From assembly GCF_012927355.1 (NCBI RefSeq), contig NZ_JABBGK010000002.1:950758-1014757 (forward strand): a stretch of DNA of 64,000 bases, in the 5' to 3' direction. Below the pieces are notes generated by a model. That model did no database searches. It saw nothing but the letters and a program-made list of their open reading frames with translations, and had not been told where the DNA came from. The translations under genes were made by a program, and so were the position numbers. This document shows positions 18,408-29,147 of this stretch, one piece after another (the stretch's first letter is position 1; each line of letters starts with the position of its first letter). Origin of the DNA: Rhizobium terricola. Lineage in GTDB: Bacteria > Pseudomonadota > Alphaproteobacteria > Rhizobiales > Rhizobiaceae.

Positions 18408-19019
18408 TTATGCGGTGAGGAATGCCTTCAGCCTGTAATGCACGGGTACCGCAAGGTATCGATCTCTTTCCTCACCCTCGAGACGCCGGCCAAAGGTCTC
18501 CATCATCTCCGGCAGCATGATCCGGTCGCCTGCATAGGGCGACACCGCGACGGCCATGCCCCTCTCGATCAGACCTCCGGTCAGCACGCGCGCATAGGCG
18601 CCGGGGCGCGCCGCCTCCGTGTAGCGCCGGACAAACCGGGGATCCTGCATCTTCGCGGCAAAAGTGGCACACGGGATTCTTGCGGACGTCACCTCGAGCA
18701 GAACGTCGCCGATCAGGAACCTGTCGCCGGCCGCTACGTCCCGGTTGTCGAGGCCCTCAACCACCAGGTTTTCACCGAACTCCCCCGGCGTCAGCCGCCT
18801 TCCCAACTGCTCGGACCACCAGTCGAGAGTCAGCGAGCCCTCCAGATAGACGGCCTGGTCGACGCCGCCATGGTGCTTGCGATTGCAGATCCGGTCGCCG
18901 ACGAAGCCTTCGGAATCGACCATCACGGGGCCTGAGACCGGCAGCTTGTTGATACCGGTCTTGTATTTCTTGCCGGGAAGCGTCTCGGCGCTTCCCAGGC
19001 AGACCGCGAGGATTTTCAT
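18408..19019 (-). CDS. MOSC domain protein (YiiM-like)
   Basis: 203 residues. The MOSC fold is related to the C-terminal domain of molybdenum-cofactor sulfurases. Seen here: the N-terminal VCLGSAETLPG, DRICNRKHHGGVDQAVYLEG, and the conserved cysteine in SARIPCATFAAKM. Family members such as YiiM and YuaD act on N-hydroxylated compounds with molybdenum cofactor, but the substrate cannot be deduced here. It interrupts the ybaB-recR order on the opposite strand, which is unusual for this conserved neighbourhood. Confidence 0.88.
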   Translation of the reverse strand: MKILAVCLGSAETLPGKKYKTGINKLPVSGPVMVDSEGFVGDRICNRKHHGGVDQAVYLEGSLTLDWWSEQLGRRLTPGEFGENLVVEGLDNRDVAAGDRFLIGDVLLEVTSARIPCATFAAKMQDPRFVRRYTEAARPGAYARVLTGGLIERGMAVAVSPYAGDRIMLPEMMETFGRRLEGEERDRYLAVPVHYRLKAFLTA

Positions 19020-19076
19020 CCGGCCGTGCTCCTTTGGACGATTCCGTTTCGCAAGGATATGGGATAGAAGCGGCCA

Positions 19077-19682
19077 ATGGCAAAGCGAGTCACCGGCCCC
19101 GAAATCGAGAAACTGATCCAGCTCCTGGCAAAGGTCCCGGGGCTAGGCCCGCGTTCGGCGCGCCGCGCCGCGCTGCACCTCATCAAGAAGAAGGACCAAT
19201 TGATGGGGCCGCTTGCCCATGCGATGGGCGACGCCTTCGACAAGGTCAAGGTCTGTTCGCATTGCGGCAATGTCGACACCGTCGATCCCTGCACCGTCTG
19301 CACCGACGACCGCCGCGACCAGTCGGTGATCATCGTCGTCGAGGATGTTTCCGATCTCTGGGCGCTCGAGCGCGCTGGCGCGATGAATGCGGCCTATCAT
19401 GTTCTGGGCGGCACGCTGTCGCCGCTCGACGGGGTCGGCCCGGACGACCTCAACATCAAGGGTCTGATCGACAGGGTGGCAAAGGGCGGCATCCGCGAGA
19501 TCATCATCGCGGTCAATGCCACCGTCGAGGGTCAAACCACAGCACACTATATAACCGACCATCTGGCCGGCCTCGACGTGAAGATCACACGGCTTGCGCA
19601 TGGCGTGCCGGTCGGCGGCGAGCTCGACTATCTCGATGAAGGCACGCTTTCGGCCGCGCTCAGGGCGAGAACGGCAATCTGA
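19077..19682 (+). CDS. recR: Recombination protein RecR
   Basis: Ring-forming protein that with RecF and RecO promotes RecA loading at gaps. 201 residues: N-terminal helix-hairpin-helix ([19 protein letters not shown]), a C4 zinc finger ([16 protein letters not shown]), and a Toprim domain ([18 protein letters not shown]) followed by [16 protein letters not shown]. Normal length. The lytic transglycosylase gene starts 28 bases downstream. Confidence 0.97.
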   Translation: MAKRVTGPEIEKLIQLLAKVPGLGPRSARRAALHLIKKKDQLMGPLAHAMGDAFDKVKVCSHCGNVDTVDPCTVCTDDRRDQSVIIVVEDVSDLWALERAGAMNAAYHVLGGTLSPLDGVGPDDLNIKGLIDRVAKGGIREIIIAVNATVEGQTTAHYITDHLAGLDVKITRLAHGVPVGGELDYLDEGTLSAALRARTAI

Positions 19683-19710
19683 ACTTCCGACGACCAACAG
19701 GAGACCTCCG

Positions 19711-21006
19711 ATGACCGGCCTCACATCTTGGACCAGCGGGCGGCTCGGGAAGCGCTCGATTGCACGCTCGACAGTTGCGATTGCGGCCGCGCTCACAAGT
19801 CTTCTTCTCTCCGCACCGATTGCCGGCGCTGCCTCCAAGGCCGCGGTGGAGCAACAGTTCCAAGCCTGGCTCGTCAAGGATCTCTGGCCCGAAGCGCAAG
19901 GTGCCGGGATTTCGCGCGGAGCCTTCGACAAGGCCATGGCGGGACTCAAGCTCAACTGGGACCTTCCCGACCTGGTGCCGCCGGGCAGCGCGCCGCCGAA
20001 GGACCAGAAGCAGAGCCAGGCCGAGTTTTCCTCGCCCGGCAGCTATTTTTCGGAAAAGCGCCTTCAGGGTCTCGCCGGCACGGGCCGCAGTCTGGCCGAC
20101 CGCCATGCCTCCACGCTGCGCAAGGTCGAGGCCGCCTATGGCGTTCCGGGCTCGATCATCGTGGCCATATGGGGCCGTGAATCCGGGTTCGGTGGAGCGA
20201 AGCTCCCCTATTCCGCGGTCGAGGTCCTCGCCACCAAGGCCTTCATGTCGACGCGCAAGGATCTTTTCCGTCGCGAATTGATCTCGGCCCTGCACATCAT
20301 CGAGGGCGGCGACATCGGTGCGACCGAGATGAAGGGTTCGTGGGCCGGGGCCCTCGGACAGCCGCAGTTCATGCCGACGAGCTATCTCAAATATGCGGTC
20401 GATTTCGATGGCGACGGCCATCGCGACATCTGGAACTCGGTGCCGGACAGTCTGGCTTCCATAGCCAACTATCTGAAGAAGAGCGGCTGGCAGGCGGAGC
20501 GCGGATGGGGCTTCGAAGTGGCGATCCCCGACGGCGTTTCCTGCGCACAGGAAGGCCCGGACCGGGCAAAGCCGCTCTCCGACTGGGCGGCTCAGGGCAT
20601 TACCCGCATCTCGGACAAGGCCTTCCCGTCCAAGGAACTCTCCGCCTCGACCATGATGCTGGTGCCTGCCGGAACGCATGGACCCGAATTCCTCGTCAGC
20701 CCTAATTTCTACGTGCTGAAGGAATACAACAACTCGGACCTCTACGCGCTTTTCATCGGCAATCTGGCCGACCGCATCGCCTATGGCGGCGGTGCCTTCA
20801 AGGCCCCGTTTGGCGACGTCGGCAAGATGCTGCGGTCCGACGTTCTGGCGATGCAGAAGGCCCTCGTCGCGAAGGGTTATGACGTCGGCAATGTCGACGG
20901 GCTGCCGGGCTTCAAGACCCGACGGGCGCTCGGAGACTGGCAGGCGAAAAACGGGCTTGCGCCGACCTGCTTTCCCGACGCTTCGCTGAAGGGCAAGCTG
21001 CGCTAG
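19711..21006 (+). CDS. Lytic murein transglycosylase (MltB/SLT_2 type) with a peptidoglycan-binding domain
   Basis: Cleaves the MurNAc-GlcNAc bond of peptidoglycan non-hydrolytically in the periplasm. 431 residues: signal peptide to about residue 40 (ending PIAGA-AS), catalytic SLT_2 domain with the catalytic Glu at about 157 in WGRESGFGG and the GALGQPQFMPTSYLKYAVD motif, then a C-terminal PG_binding_1 domain (LRSDVLAMQKALVAKGYDVGNVDGLPG onward). No lipobox cysteine, so it is a soluble secreted enzyme rather than a lipoprotein. AGGAGA upstream supports ATG 19711. Confidence 0.93.
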   Translation: MTGLTSWTSGRLGKRSIARSTVAIAAALTSLLLSAPIAGAASKAAVEQQFQAWLVKDLWPEAQGAGISRGAFDKAMAGLKLNWDLPDLVPPGSAPPKDQKQSQAEFSSPGSYFSEKRLQGLAGTGRSLADRHASTLRKVEAAYGVPGSIIVAIWGRESGFGGAKLPYSAVEVLATKAFMSTRKDLFRRELISALHIIEGGDIGATEMKGSWAGALGQPQFMPTSYLKYAVDFDGDGHRDIWNSVPDSLASIANYLKKSGWQAERGWGFEVAIPDGVSCAQEGPDRAKPLSDWAAQGITRISDKAFPSKELSASTMMLVPAGTHGPEFLVSPNFYVLKEYNNSDLYALFIGNLADRIAYGGGAFKAPFGDVGKMLRSDVLAMQKALVAKGYDVGNVDGLPGFKTRRALGDWQAKNGLAPTCFPDASLKGKLR

Positions 21007-21015
21007 AAAGCACCC

Positions 21016-22662
21016 TCAATGCGGGTCGACATGCGTCTTGTGAAAGACGTCGTCGGCCGGCGGTATGGCCTGCCGCTCGATCATGCGGTGGACGCGGGGC
21101 GTTGAAGCTCCCTTGTGAAGCGCCAAAAGCCGGTCGGTGGTGTCGGCATCGGCCTTGGTGCGCCGCTGGTTGTGGCGCACATATTCGACCCAGGTCGGGG
21201 TGTGATAGGTTTCCGTCCAGATATCCGGATTCTCGAGATCCCGCATCAGCGCCCAGTTCCTCGCCCCGTCGCGAATGCGGATACGGCGGCGCTCGACCAT
21301 CAGGCGCAGGAATTCCGGCAGATCCTCGTCGGCGATCTCGTAGTCGATCTGGATGACGATCGGGCCGCTGCGCGGTCGGATGTCCAGCCTCAGCGGCGGC
21401 TCGTTGAAACGGTTGAGCGGATCGAGATCGAGCGAAGCGAAGGCCGGCATCGGCAGCCACAGGCCGATCGCCACCCCGACCACCATTAGCAGGCTGGAGG
21501 CGAAGAACGCGTCGGTCACACCCTGGCTTTCGGCCATGACGCCCCAGATCCAGCTGCCTGCGGCCATGCCGCCAAAGGTCGCGGTCTGGTAAAGCGACAA
21601 GGCGCGGCCGACGACCCAGCGCGGCGTGGAAAGCTGGACGACGGTGTTGAACAGCGAGAGTGCCAGCACCCAGCAGGCACCGGCAAGGAGAAGGGCGAGG
21701 CATGTCAGGACGGCATGGGTGCTCACGCCGATGACGGCGGCGCTCAGGGCGAAGCCGGCAAAGGCGCAGCGCACGATGTCCTCGCTCGTCAGGTTTTCGC
21801 GCAGCCGCGAATTGGCAAGCGCGCCAGCGATCGCGCCGGCACCGAAGGCGCCGAGCATGACGCCATAGGTCAGCGCTCCGCCACCGACCAGGTCACGGGC
21901 GACGACCGGCAGCAGCGCCAGGACGGCACTCGCCGTCAGACCGAAGACAAAGCCGCGAAACAGGACCTTTCCCAGGTTCGGCGACATCGCGACATAGCGC
22001 AGCCCGGCCGAGATCGCCTGGCCCAGCGCCTCGCGCGGAAGGGTGCGCTCGGGAATATCCGGCTGCCAGCGGTAAAGCGCCGAGACGAGAGCGAAATAGC
22101 TGACCGCATTCGCGGCAAAGGCAGCCGCGGCACCCGCCGCGGCGACGATCATGCCGCCGATCGCCGGGCCGACGCTGCGGGTGATGTTGAAGCCGACGCT
22201 GTTGAGCGAGACGGCACCGGGGAGATCCTCCCGCGGCACCATGTCCCCGACGGAAGCCTGCCAGGAGGGGTTGTTGAGCGCCGTTCCACTGCCGATCAGA
22301 AACGTGAAGAACAATAGCAGCCAGGGCGTGACGAGACCGAAGTAGGCGCAGGCCGTCAGAAGTACGGACGTGGCGAACATGAAAACCTGCGCGGTCAACA
22401 TGACGCGGCGTCGGTCGTAGTTGTCAGCGATTGCACCCGACACCAGGGAGAAGAGCATAAGCGGGAGCGTCGTCGAGGCCTGGACCAAGGCGACCATGTT
22501 TTCCGACTGCGAGATCGACGCCATCATCCAGGCGGCACCGACGCCCTGGATCAACCCGCCCAGGTTCGAGGCGATGCTGGCACTCCATATGCTGCGATAA
22601 ACCGGGTGCCGGAGCGGCGACAGGAAGGACTTGCGGGCGGGCATCTCGACATCCCTTTTCAT
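21016..22662 (-). CDS. MFS transporter (MFS_3, enterobactin exporter-like) with a soluble C-terminal domain
   Basis: About 548 residues. The N-terminal 400 hold some 11-12 membrane helices, with the MFS A-motif-like VSGAIADNYDRRR between helices 2 and 3 and the repeated RPRE/PSWQASVGDMVPREDLPGAVSLN segment typical of MFS_3. After the last helix a tail of about 130 residues (QIDYEIADEDLPEFLRLMVE onward) resembles a small ferredoxin-like antibiotic-biosynthesis-monooxygenase fold; this long architecture is known in the family. The substrate is unknown. ATG 22662 and ATG 22644 (AAGGGA, 7-base spacer) are both plausible starts. Convergent with the transglycosylase gene. Confidence 0.88.
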   Translation of the reverse strand: MKRDVEMPARKSFLSPLRHPVYRSIWSASIASNLGGLIQGVGAAWMMASISQSENMVALVQASTTLPLMLFSLVSGAIADNYDRRRVMLTAQVFMFATSVLLTACAYFGLVTPWLLLFFTFLIGSGTALNNPSWQASVGDMVPREDLPGAVSLNSVGFNITRSVGPAIGGMIVAAAGAAAAFAANAVSYFALVSALYRWQPDIPERTLPREALGQAISAGLRYVAMSPNLGKVLFRGFVFGLTASAVLALLPVVARDLVGGGALTYGVMLGAFGAGAIAGALANSRLRENLTSEDIVRCAFAGFALSAAVIGVSTHAVLTCLALLLAGACWVLALSLFNTVVQLSTPRWVVGRALSLYQTATFGGMAAGSWIWGVMAESQGVTDAFFASSLLMVVGVAIGLWLPMPAFASLDLDPLNRFNEPPLRLDIRPRSGPIVIQIDYEIADEDLPEFLRLMVERRRIRIRDGARNWALMRDLENPDIWTETYHTPTWVEYVRHNQRRTKADADTTDRLLALHKGASTPRVHRMIERQAIPPADDVFHKTHVDPH

Positions 22663-22874
22663 TGCCGTCCTATATGGAACCGAATGGGCGGCAATGCCAC
22701 CCTCCGATTTTCCGCGGACGAGAACGACCCGGCCTCCGAGAGCCAAAAGCAGTCCCCGGCGAAAAGCTTGCAATTGCGTCGAAACAAGCGTATACAGCGT
22801 CCAAATTCTTGATCGACAGATGAAGGGTGGGGCCGCAAGGACCCGCTCTTTTTTGTTGGCGATTGGATCCATCC

Positions 22875-22879
22875 GGGAG
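22875..22879 (+). promoter_or_regulatory. Ribosome-binding site supporting the TTG start of rimP
   Basis: GGGAG with an 8-base spacer to TTG 22888. The next in-frame ATG (22900) has no such motif. Confidence 0.7.
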
Positions 22880-22887
22880 TATTACGA

Positions 22888-23493
22888 TTGACTGACAGCA
22901 TGCCGACGCCGGAAGCTGGCGAAGCGCGTATCATCATAGAGACCGGCCTTGACCGGCGCATTGCCGAGATCATCGAGCCTGTGCTCGTCGGGATGGGTTT
23001 CAAGCTGGTGCGTGCTCGGCTGATGAACCAGAACGGCCTGACGCTGCAGGTGATGGCCGAGCGCAATGACGGGACGATGACCGTCACGGATTGCGAAGAG
23101 GTCTCGATGGCGATCTCTCCCGTTCTCGACGTCGAGGATCCGGTGGACAAGGCCTATCACCTCGAAGTGTCGTCGCCGGGCATCGATCGCCCAATGGTGC
23201 GCAAGTCCGATTTCGCGCGCTGGCAGGGCCACATCGTCAAGTGCGAAACCTCGATCCTGGTCGACAACCGCAAGCGTTTCCGCGGCAAGATCACCGAGGT
23301 CGACATGGACGGTTTCACGCTCGAGCGTGACCAGGTTGCCTATGGCGAAGAGCCGCGCGTGAAGATCCCGTTCAACACGCTCAGCGAAGCAAAGCTGATC
23401 CTGACGGACGACCTCATCCGCGATGCACTTCGGGCAGACAAGCTCGCAAAGGCTGAAGCCGCGAACCAGAACGACGAAGACAGCGAAGCATAA
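22888..23493 (+). CDS. rimP: Ribosome maturation factor RimP
   Basis: Helps assemble the 30S subunit. 201 residues. It contains the family motifs [33 protein letters not shown] and [14 protein letters not shown], followed by an SH3-like C-terminal domain ([13 protein letters not shown]) and an acidic end. The TTG start at 22888 is supported by spacing from GGGAG. It heads the conserved rimP-nusA-ylxR-infB-rbfA-truB series. Confidence 0.95.
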   Translation: MTDSMPTPEAGEARIIIETGLDRRIAEIIEPVLVGMGFKLVRARLMNQNGLTLQVMAERNDGTMTVTDCEEVSMAISPVLDVEDPVDKAYHLEVSSPGIDRPMVRKSDFARWQGHIVKCETSILVDNRKRFRGKITEVDMDGFTLERDQVAYGEEPRVKIPFNTLSEAKLILTDDLIRDALRADKLAKAEAANQNDEDSEA

Positions 23494-23551
23494 CGTTTGA
23501 CTAACCGCATCGAGGGCCGCGGCCCCGGCAGGAAGACGGAGACTTAAGACA

Positions 23552-25177
23552 ATGGCAGTCAGTGCTAACCGGCTCGAGCTCTTGCAGATCGCGGATGCGG
23601 TCGCCCGTGAGAAGGTCATCGACCGCGAAATCGTTCTCGCCGCGATGGCCGACGCCATCCAGAAGGCCGCCCGTTCGCGCTACGGCTCCGAAACCAACAT
23701 CCGCGCCGACATCAATTCCAAGACCGGCGAAATCCGCCTGCAGCGCCTGCTCGAAGTGGTCGAGAAGGTCGAGGATTATTCGACCCAGATCGCTCTCGAA
23801 CTTGCCCGTGACCGCAACCCCGACGCCAAGCTTGGCGACTTCATCGCCGACCCGCTGCCGCCGATGGACTTCGGCCGCATCGCCGCCCAGTCGGCCAAGC
23901 AGGTTATCGTGCAGAAGGTGCGCGAGGCCGAGCGTGACCGTCAGTTCGACGAATTCAAGGATCGCGTCGGCGAGATCGTCAACGGCACTGTCAAGCGCGT
24001 CGAATACGGCAATGTGATTGTCGACCTCGGCCGCGGCGAAGGCATCATCCGTCGCGACGAGATGATCCCGCGCGAAGCCTTCCGCTACGGCGACCGCGTT
24101 CGCGCCTATGTCTACGACGTGCGCCGCGAACAGCGCGGCCCGCAGATCTTCCTGTCGCGTACTCATCCGCAGTTCATGGTGAAGCTCTTCACCATGGAAG
24201 TGCCGGAAATCTACGACGGCATCATCCAGATCAAGTCGGTCGCCCGTGACCCGGGTTCGCGCGCCAAGATCGCCGTCATCTCGAACGATAGCTCCATCGA
24301 TCCGGTCGGCGCCTGCGTCGGTATGCGTGGTAGCCGCGTCCAGGCCGTCGTCGGCGAACTGCAGGGCGAAAAGATCGACATCATTCCGTGGTCGAACGAT
24401 CCGGCGTCCTTCATCGTCAACGCCCTTCAGCCGGCCGAAGTCGCCAAGGTCGTTCTCGACGAGGATGCAGAGCGCATCGAAGTCGTCGTTCCGGACGAAC
24501 AGCTGTCGCTCGCCATCGGCCGTCGCGGCCAGAACGTCCGCCTCGCCTCGCAGCTCACCGGCTGGGACATCGACATCATGACGGAGCAGGAAGAGTCCGA
24601 GCGCCGCCAGAAGGAATTCAACGAGCGCACCAACCTCTTCATGAACGCCCTCGACGTCGACGAGATGGTCGGTCAGGTGCTTGCTTCGGAAGGCTTTGCC
24701 CAGGTCGAGGAAGTCGCCTATGTCGACCTCGACGAAATCGCCTCGATCGACGGCTTCGACGAAGACACCGCTCAGGAAATCCAGACCCGCGCCCGCGAGT
24801 ACCTGGAGAAGATCGAAGCGGAAATGGACGCCAAGCGCCGCGAACTCGGCGTGTCCGACGAGCTGCGCCAGATCGACGGCCTGACCTCGCAGATGATGGT
24901 CGCGCTGGGCGAAGACGGCATCAAGACGGTCGAGGACTTCGCCGGCTGCGCCGCCGACGATCTCGTCGGCTGGTCCGAACGCAAGGACGGCGAAACCAAG
25001 AAGTTCGAAGGCCTGTTCTCGAAGTTCGACGTGTCGCGCGCTGAAGCCGAGAACATGATCGTCCAGGCTCGCCTTGCTGCTGGCTGGATCACCGAGGAAG
25101 ACCTCGCCGGCGAGGCTGTCGAAGAGGCCGAAGAAGCCGGAGAAGCCGGAGAAGCCGAAGGCGAGCAGGAAGCGTGA
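23552..25177 (+). CDS. nusA: Transcription termination/antitermination protein NusA
   Basis: Binds RNA polymerase and nascent RNA to modulate pausing, termination and antitermination. 541 residues: N-terminal polymerase-binding domain ([20 protein letters not shown]), S1 domain (about 135-200), two KH domains with [21 protein letters not shown], and two C-terminal helix-hairpin repeats (about 370-510). It ends in a repetitive Glu/Ala/Gly tail. The stop overlaps the next start (ATGA at 25174-25177). Confidence 0.97.
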   Translation: MAVSANRLELLQIADAVAREKVIDREIVLAAMADAIQKAARSRYGSETNIRADINSKTGEIRLQRLLEVVEKVEDYSTQIALELARDRNPDAKLGDFIADPLPPMDFGRIAAQSAKQVIVQKVREAERDRQFDEFKDRVGEIVNGTVKRVEYGNVIVDLGRGEGIIRRDEMIPREAFRYGDRVRAYVYDVRREQRGPQIFLSRTHPQFMVKLFTMEVPEIYDGIIQIKSVARDPGSRAKIAVISNDSSIDPVGACVGMRGSRVQAVVGELQGEKIDIIPWSNDPASFIVNALQPAEVAKVVLDEDAERIEVVVPDEQLSLAIGRRGQNVRLASQLTGWDIDIMTEQEESERRQKEFNERTNLFMNALDVDEMVGQVLASEGFAQVEEVAYVDLDEIASIDGFDEDTAQEIQTRAREYLEKIEAEMDAKRRELGVSDELRQIDGLTSQMMVALGEDGIKTVEDFAGCAADDLVGWSERKDGETKKFEGLFSKFDVSRAEAENMIVQARLAAGWITEEDLAGEAVEEAEEAGEAGEAEGEQEA

Positions 25178-25866
25178 TGACCGAACAGGCTCCGGACACC
25201 ACTCACGATGAAGACGACTTCGACGTGAGCGAAGTGAACGGACGCATGTGCATCGTCACCCGCGAGAGCAGCGATCCCGAAACGCTGATCCGCTTCGTCG
25301 CAGGCCCGGACGGCTCCATCGTTCCGGACCTGAAGCGAGCACTTCCGGGCCGGGGCTGCTGGGTCAGTCCAAGCCGGGCGGCGATCGACAGGGCAGTGGC
25401 GAAGAAGCTCTTCGCCCGCGCACTGAAACGGGACGTGAAGGCGAGTGCCGATCTCGGAGAAACCGTCGACCGGCTGCTTTCGCAGCAGCTCGCCGGGATG
25501 ATGAACCTGGCGCGCAAGGCGGGCCAGTTCGTCACCGGTTCGGCCAAGGTTGAGGCGGCCGTGCGCAGCGGCGAGGCCGTTGCCGTCTTCCACGCGACCG
25601 ATGCGGCGGCCGACGGGGTGCGGAAAATAGACCAGGCCCGCAAGGCCTGGCACCTCGGGATGGAGACGGAGGCGGAAATTCCCTCCTACCGGCTCCTCTC
25701 CGGAGCGGAAATGGACGAACTGATGGGCCAGAATGCGTTTATCCATGCCGCAGCGCTTGCAGGGCAGGCCGGTGAGGGTGTAGTGAAGCGCGCAAACCTG
25801 CTCGAACAGTACCGCAATGGCGGCCTGTCCCAGAAAAAGGATGTCTCTGACATGCCGAAGCAATGA
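25174..25866 (+). CDS. YlxR (DUF448) RNA-binding protein fused to an L7Ae-like domain
   Basis: 230 residues. The N-terminal YlxR domain has MCIVTRE, LIRFVAGPDGSIVPDLKR and GRGCWVSPSRAAID. The second half (about 95-190, MMNLARKAGQFVTGSAKVEAAVRSG onward) resembles ribosomal L7Ae/YlxQ-type proteins, a fusion common in Alphaproteobacteria. An RNA-binding role in ribosome or RNase P function is likely from the family. It overlaps nusA by 4 bases and is about 100 bases upstream of infB. Confidence 0.9.
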   Translation: MMTEQAPDTTHDEDDFDVSEVNGRMCIVTRESSDPETLIRFVAGPDGSIVPDLKRALPGRGCWVSPSRAAIDRAVAKKLFARALKRDVKASADLGETVDRLLSQQLAGMMNLARKAGQFVTGSAKVEAAVRSGEAVAVFHATDAAADGVRKIDQARKAWHLGMETEAEIPSYRLLSGAEMDELMGQNAFIHAAALAGQAGEGVVKRANLLEQYRNGGLSQKKDVSDMPKQ

Positions 25867-25964
25867 CGCGGCTACCGGTATCAGCCGGACGCTTTATCGG
25901 AATGATGAATTGAACGACGAGGTCTGATGCGCCGCATCCGTCCTTGTCCAAGGAACGGAACGGA

Positions 25965-28658
25965 ATGACCGACAACAAAGACGACAAGACACTCAGCGTT
26001 ACGGGCAAGAAAACCCTCACCCTGAAGCCGTCAGGAGTGACCCAGGGTACCGTGCGCCAGGACATGGGTCGCGGTCGAACCAAGGCCGTCGTGGTGGAGA
26101 CGCGCAAGCGCCGCCCGACCCGTCCCGAGGACGAAAAGATCGTGACCCCGGTAGCAGCGCCGGTTCGTGCGCCCGAGCCGCCGGCGGCACCCGCCGTCCA
26201 GGCCCGTCCGGCCGCGCCGGCACCGCAGCAGCCGCAGCGCTTACACCAGCCCGCCGCTCCGCAGGCACAGCGCCCGGCGCCTCAGCAGCCTGCTCGCCAG
26301 GATCGCCCGCGCGGCAACGTGCTCCACGACCTGTCTGCCGGCGAAATGGAAGCTCGCCGCCGCGCCTTGGTCGAAGCCCAGGCCCGCGACGTCGAGGAAG
26401 CCAAGCAGCGCGCCATCGACGAAGCACGCCGCCAGGCGGAAGCGGAAGAACGCGCGCGTCTCGCTGCGGAAGAAGCCGCTCGCCGTGCAGCCGAGCCGCA
26501 GCCGACCGAAGAAGCGCCCGTCGCCGCCCAGGCGGTCGAGCCGAAGGCCGCTGAAGCAGCCGCCGCAGAGGCCCGGCCAGCAGTCAAGCCGTCGACGCCC
26601 GCCGCTGCCCAACCCGCGGCACCTGCCGGCTTCGTACGCGGTCGCAAGGCCAGTGACGATGAAGAGGAAGAACGCGGAGCTCCGCGTGGCGCGCCGGTTC
26701 GCGGCAAGGTCGCCGTTCCGGCACCCGCCAAGGTTCCGGCACGTCCGAAGGCCGAAGAGGATCGCCGCCGCGGCAAGCTGACGGTCACCACCGCGAATGT
26801 CGACGAAGAGGGCAATGCCCGCGGCCGTTCGCTCGCCTCCATGCGTCGCCGGCAGGAGAAGTTCCGCCGCAGCCAGATGCAGGAAACGCGCGAGAAGGTC
26901 ATGCGCGAAGTCATCCTGCCGGAAACCATTACCATCCAGGAACTGTCGCAGCGCATGTCCGAACGCGCTGTCGACGTCATCAAGTACCTGATGAAGGAAG
27001 GCCAGATGATGAAGCCGGGCGACGTCATCGACGCCGACCTCGCCGAACTCATTGCGACCGAATTCGGTCATACTGTGAAGCGCGTCTCTGAATCCGACGT
27101 CGAAGAAGGTATCTTCAACGTCAAGGACGACGAAGGCGAGCTGGTCTCGCGTCCGCCGGTCGTGACCATCATGGGTCACGTCGACCACGGCAAGACCTCG
27201 CTGCTCGACGCCATCCGCAAGACCTCAGTCGTCTCGGGCGAAGCCGGTGGCATCACCCAGCATATCGGCGCCTACCAGGTCGAACAGAACGGCCAGAAGA
27301 TCACCTTCATCGACACCCCCGGCCACGCCGCCTTTACGGCAATGCGTGCACGCGGTGCGCAGGCAACCGACATCGCCATCCTGGTGGTTGCCGCCGACGA
27401 CAGCGTGATGCCGCAGACGATCGAATCGATCAACCACGCCAAGGCGGCCGGCGTGCCGATCATCGTGGCGATCAACAAGATCGACAAGCACGAGGCAAAC
27501 CCGGATAAGGTTCGCCAGCAGCTTCTGCAGCACGAAGTCTTCGTAGAATCCATGGGCGGTGAAGTGCTCGACGTCGAGGTTTCGGCGAAGAACAAGCTCA
27601 ATCTCGACAAGCTGCTCGAAGCCGTGCTGCTGCAGGCCGAAATCCTCGACCTGAAGGCCGACCCGACGCGCACCGCCGAAGGCACCGTCATCGAAGCCCA
27701 GCTCGACCGTGGTCGTGGTGCGGTTGCGACGGTTCTCGTCCAGAAGGGTACGCTGAAGCCCGGCCAGATCATCGTGGCCGGCGACCAGTGGGGCCGCGTT
27801 CGCGCACTGGTCAACGATCAGGGTACTCACGTCAAGGAAGCGGGTCCGGCCATGCCGGTCGAAATCCTGGGCCTGTCCGGGACACCGGCAGCCGGTGACA
27901 AGTTTGCCGTAGTCGAGAACGAAGCCCGCGCCCGCGAAATCTCCGAATACCGCCAGCGTCTGGCGCGCGACAAGGCGGCTGCACGCCAGTCGGGCCAGCG
28001 CGGTTCGCTCGAGCAGATGATGAGCAAGCTGCAGGACACCGGCTTCAAGGAATTCCCGCTGGTCATCAAGGCTGACGTGCAGGGTTCCGTCGAAGCGATC
28101 GTGGCTGCCCTCGACAAGCTTGGCACCGACGAAGTGCGGGCCCGCATCGTCCATTCGGGCGCCGGTGCCATCACGGAATCGGATATCTCGCTCGCCGAGG
28201 CCTCCAATGCCGCGATCATCGGCTTCAACGTCCGCGCAAATGCCCAGGCCCGCACGGCCTCGGAACGGTCGGGCATCGAGATCCGCTACTACAACATCAT
28301 CTACGATCTGGTGGATGACGTGAAGGCGGCCATGTCGGGCCTGCTGTCGCCGGAGCGCCGCGAAACCTTCCTCGGCAATGCCGAGATCCTCGAGGTCTTC
28401 AACATCACCAAGGTCGGCAAGGTCGCCGGCTGCCGTGTCGTCGAAGGCAAGGTCGAGCGTGGTGCAGGCGTCCGCCTGGTACGCGACAACGTCGTCATCC
28501 ACGAAGGCAAGCTCAAGACGCTCAAGCGCTTCAAGGACGAAGTCTCGGAAGTGCCGATGGGTCAGGAATGCGGTATGGCCTTCGAGAACTACGAGGACAT
28601 CCGCGCCGGCGACACGATCGAGTGCTTCCGCGTGGAGCATGTCACGCGCACGCTCTAA
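25965..28658 (+). CDS. infB: Translation initiation factor IF-2
   Basis: GTPase that brings fMet-tRNA to the 30S subunit and drives subunit joining. 897 residues. A long Ala/Pro/Glu-rich N-terminal region (about 40-290) is poorly conserved, followed by the IF2_N domain (about 320-370). The G domain has GHVDHGKTS near 404, [15 protein letters not shown] and NKIDK. Domains II-IV end in [19 protein letters not shown] 25965 is preceded by GGAACGGA; an upstream TTG at 25944 is less likely. Confidence 0.97.
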   Translation: MTDNKDDKTLSVTGKKTLTLKPSGVTQGTVRQDMGRGRTKAVVVETRKRRPTRPEDEKIVTPVAAPVRAPEPPAAPAVQARPAAPAPQQPQRLHQPAAPQAQRPAPQQPARQDRPRGNVLHDLSAGEMEARRRALVEAQARDVEEAKQRAIDEARRQAEAEERARLAAEEAARRAAEPQPTEEAPVAAQAVEPKAAEAAAAEARPAVKPSTPAAAQPAAPAGFVRGRKASDDEEEERGAPRGAPVRGKVAVPAPAKVPARPKAEEDRRRGKLTVTTANVDEEGNARGRSLASMRRRQEKFRRSQMQETREKVMREVILPETITIQELSQRMSERAVDVIKYLMKEGQMMKPGDVIDADLAELIATEFGHTVKRVSESDVEEGIFNVKDDEGELVSRPPVVTIMGHVDHGKTSLLDAIRKTSVVSGEAGGITQHIGAYQVEQNGQKITFIDTPGHAAFTAMRARGAQATDIAILVVAADDSVMPQTIESINHAKAAGVPIIVAINKIDKHEANPDKVRQQLLQHEVFVESMGGEVLDVEVSAKNKLNLDKLLEAVLLQAEILDLKADPTRTAEGTVIEAQLDRGRGAVATVLVQKGTLKPGQIIVAGDQWGRVRALVNDQGTHVKEAGPAMPVEILGLSGTPAAGDKFAVVENEARAREISEYRQRLARDKAAARQSGQRGSLEQMMSKLQDTGFKEFPLVIKADVQGSVEAIVAALDKLGTDEVRARIVHSGAGAITESDISLAEASNAAIIGFNVRANAQARTASERSGIEIRYYNIIYDLVDDVKAAMSGLLSPERRETFLGNAEILEVFNITKVGKVAGCRVVEGKVERGAGVRLVRDNVVIHEGKLKTLKRFKDEVSEVPMGQECGMAFENYEDIRAGDTIECFRVEHVTRTL

Positions 28659-28733
28659 GGCCGATCGACCTTCGATTGTCAGTATGGACGGGCGCCGGAC
28701 AATCCGGCGCTCGCTTCTTTTGAGGCAGAAACG

Positions 28734-29141
28734 ATGAACAGACCAACATCTTCCGCACCGTCGCAGCGCATGCTGCGCGTCGGCGAACAGGTCCGCGCCG
28801 CGATCACACAGGTCCTGCAGCGCGGCGAAGTGCGCGACCCGCTCATCGAGAAGACGGTGATATCGATCTCGGAAGTGCGCATGTCGCCCGATCTCAAGAT
28901 CGCCACCGCCTATGTGACGCCGCTCGGCGTTGCAGACCACCAGGCCGTCATCGACGCGCTCAACCATCACGCCAAGTATATTCGCGGCCGGCTCGGACCC
29001 CAGCTCCGGCAGATGAAGTATATGCCCGAGGTGCGGTTCCGCGACGACACGAGCTTCGACAACTACAAGAAGATCGACGAGCTGCTGCGCTCCCCGGAAG
29101 TCAGCCGCGACCTCGACCACAGCGATGACGAACAAGAATAG
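28734..29141 (+). CDS. rbfA: 30S ribosome-binding factor RbfA
   Basis: Binds the 30S subunit near helix 1 of 16S rRNA during late maturation and cold adaptation. 135 residues with a KH-like core: [41 protein letters not shown] and the C-terminal [21 protein letters not shown]. Positioned between infB and truB as usual, 6 bases before truB. Confidence 0.96.
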   Translation: MNRPTSSAPSQRMLRVGEQVRAAITQVLQRGEVRDPLIEKTVISISEVRMSPDLKIATAYVTPLGVADHQAVIDALNHHAKYIRGRLGPQLRQMKYMPEVRFRDDTSFDNYKKIDELLRSPEVSRDLDHSDDEQE

Positions 29142-29147
29142 AGTTTG

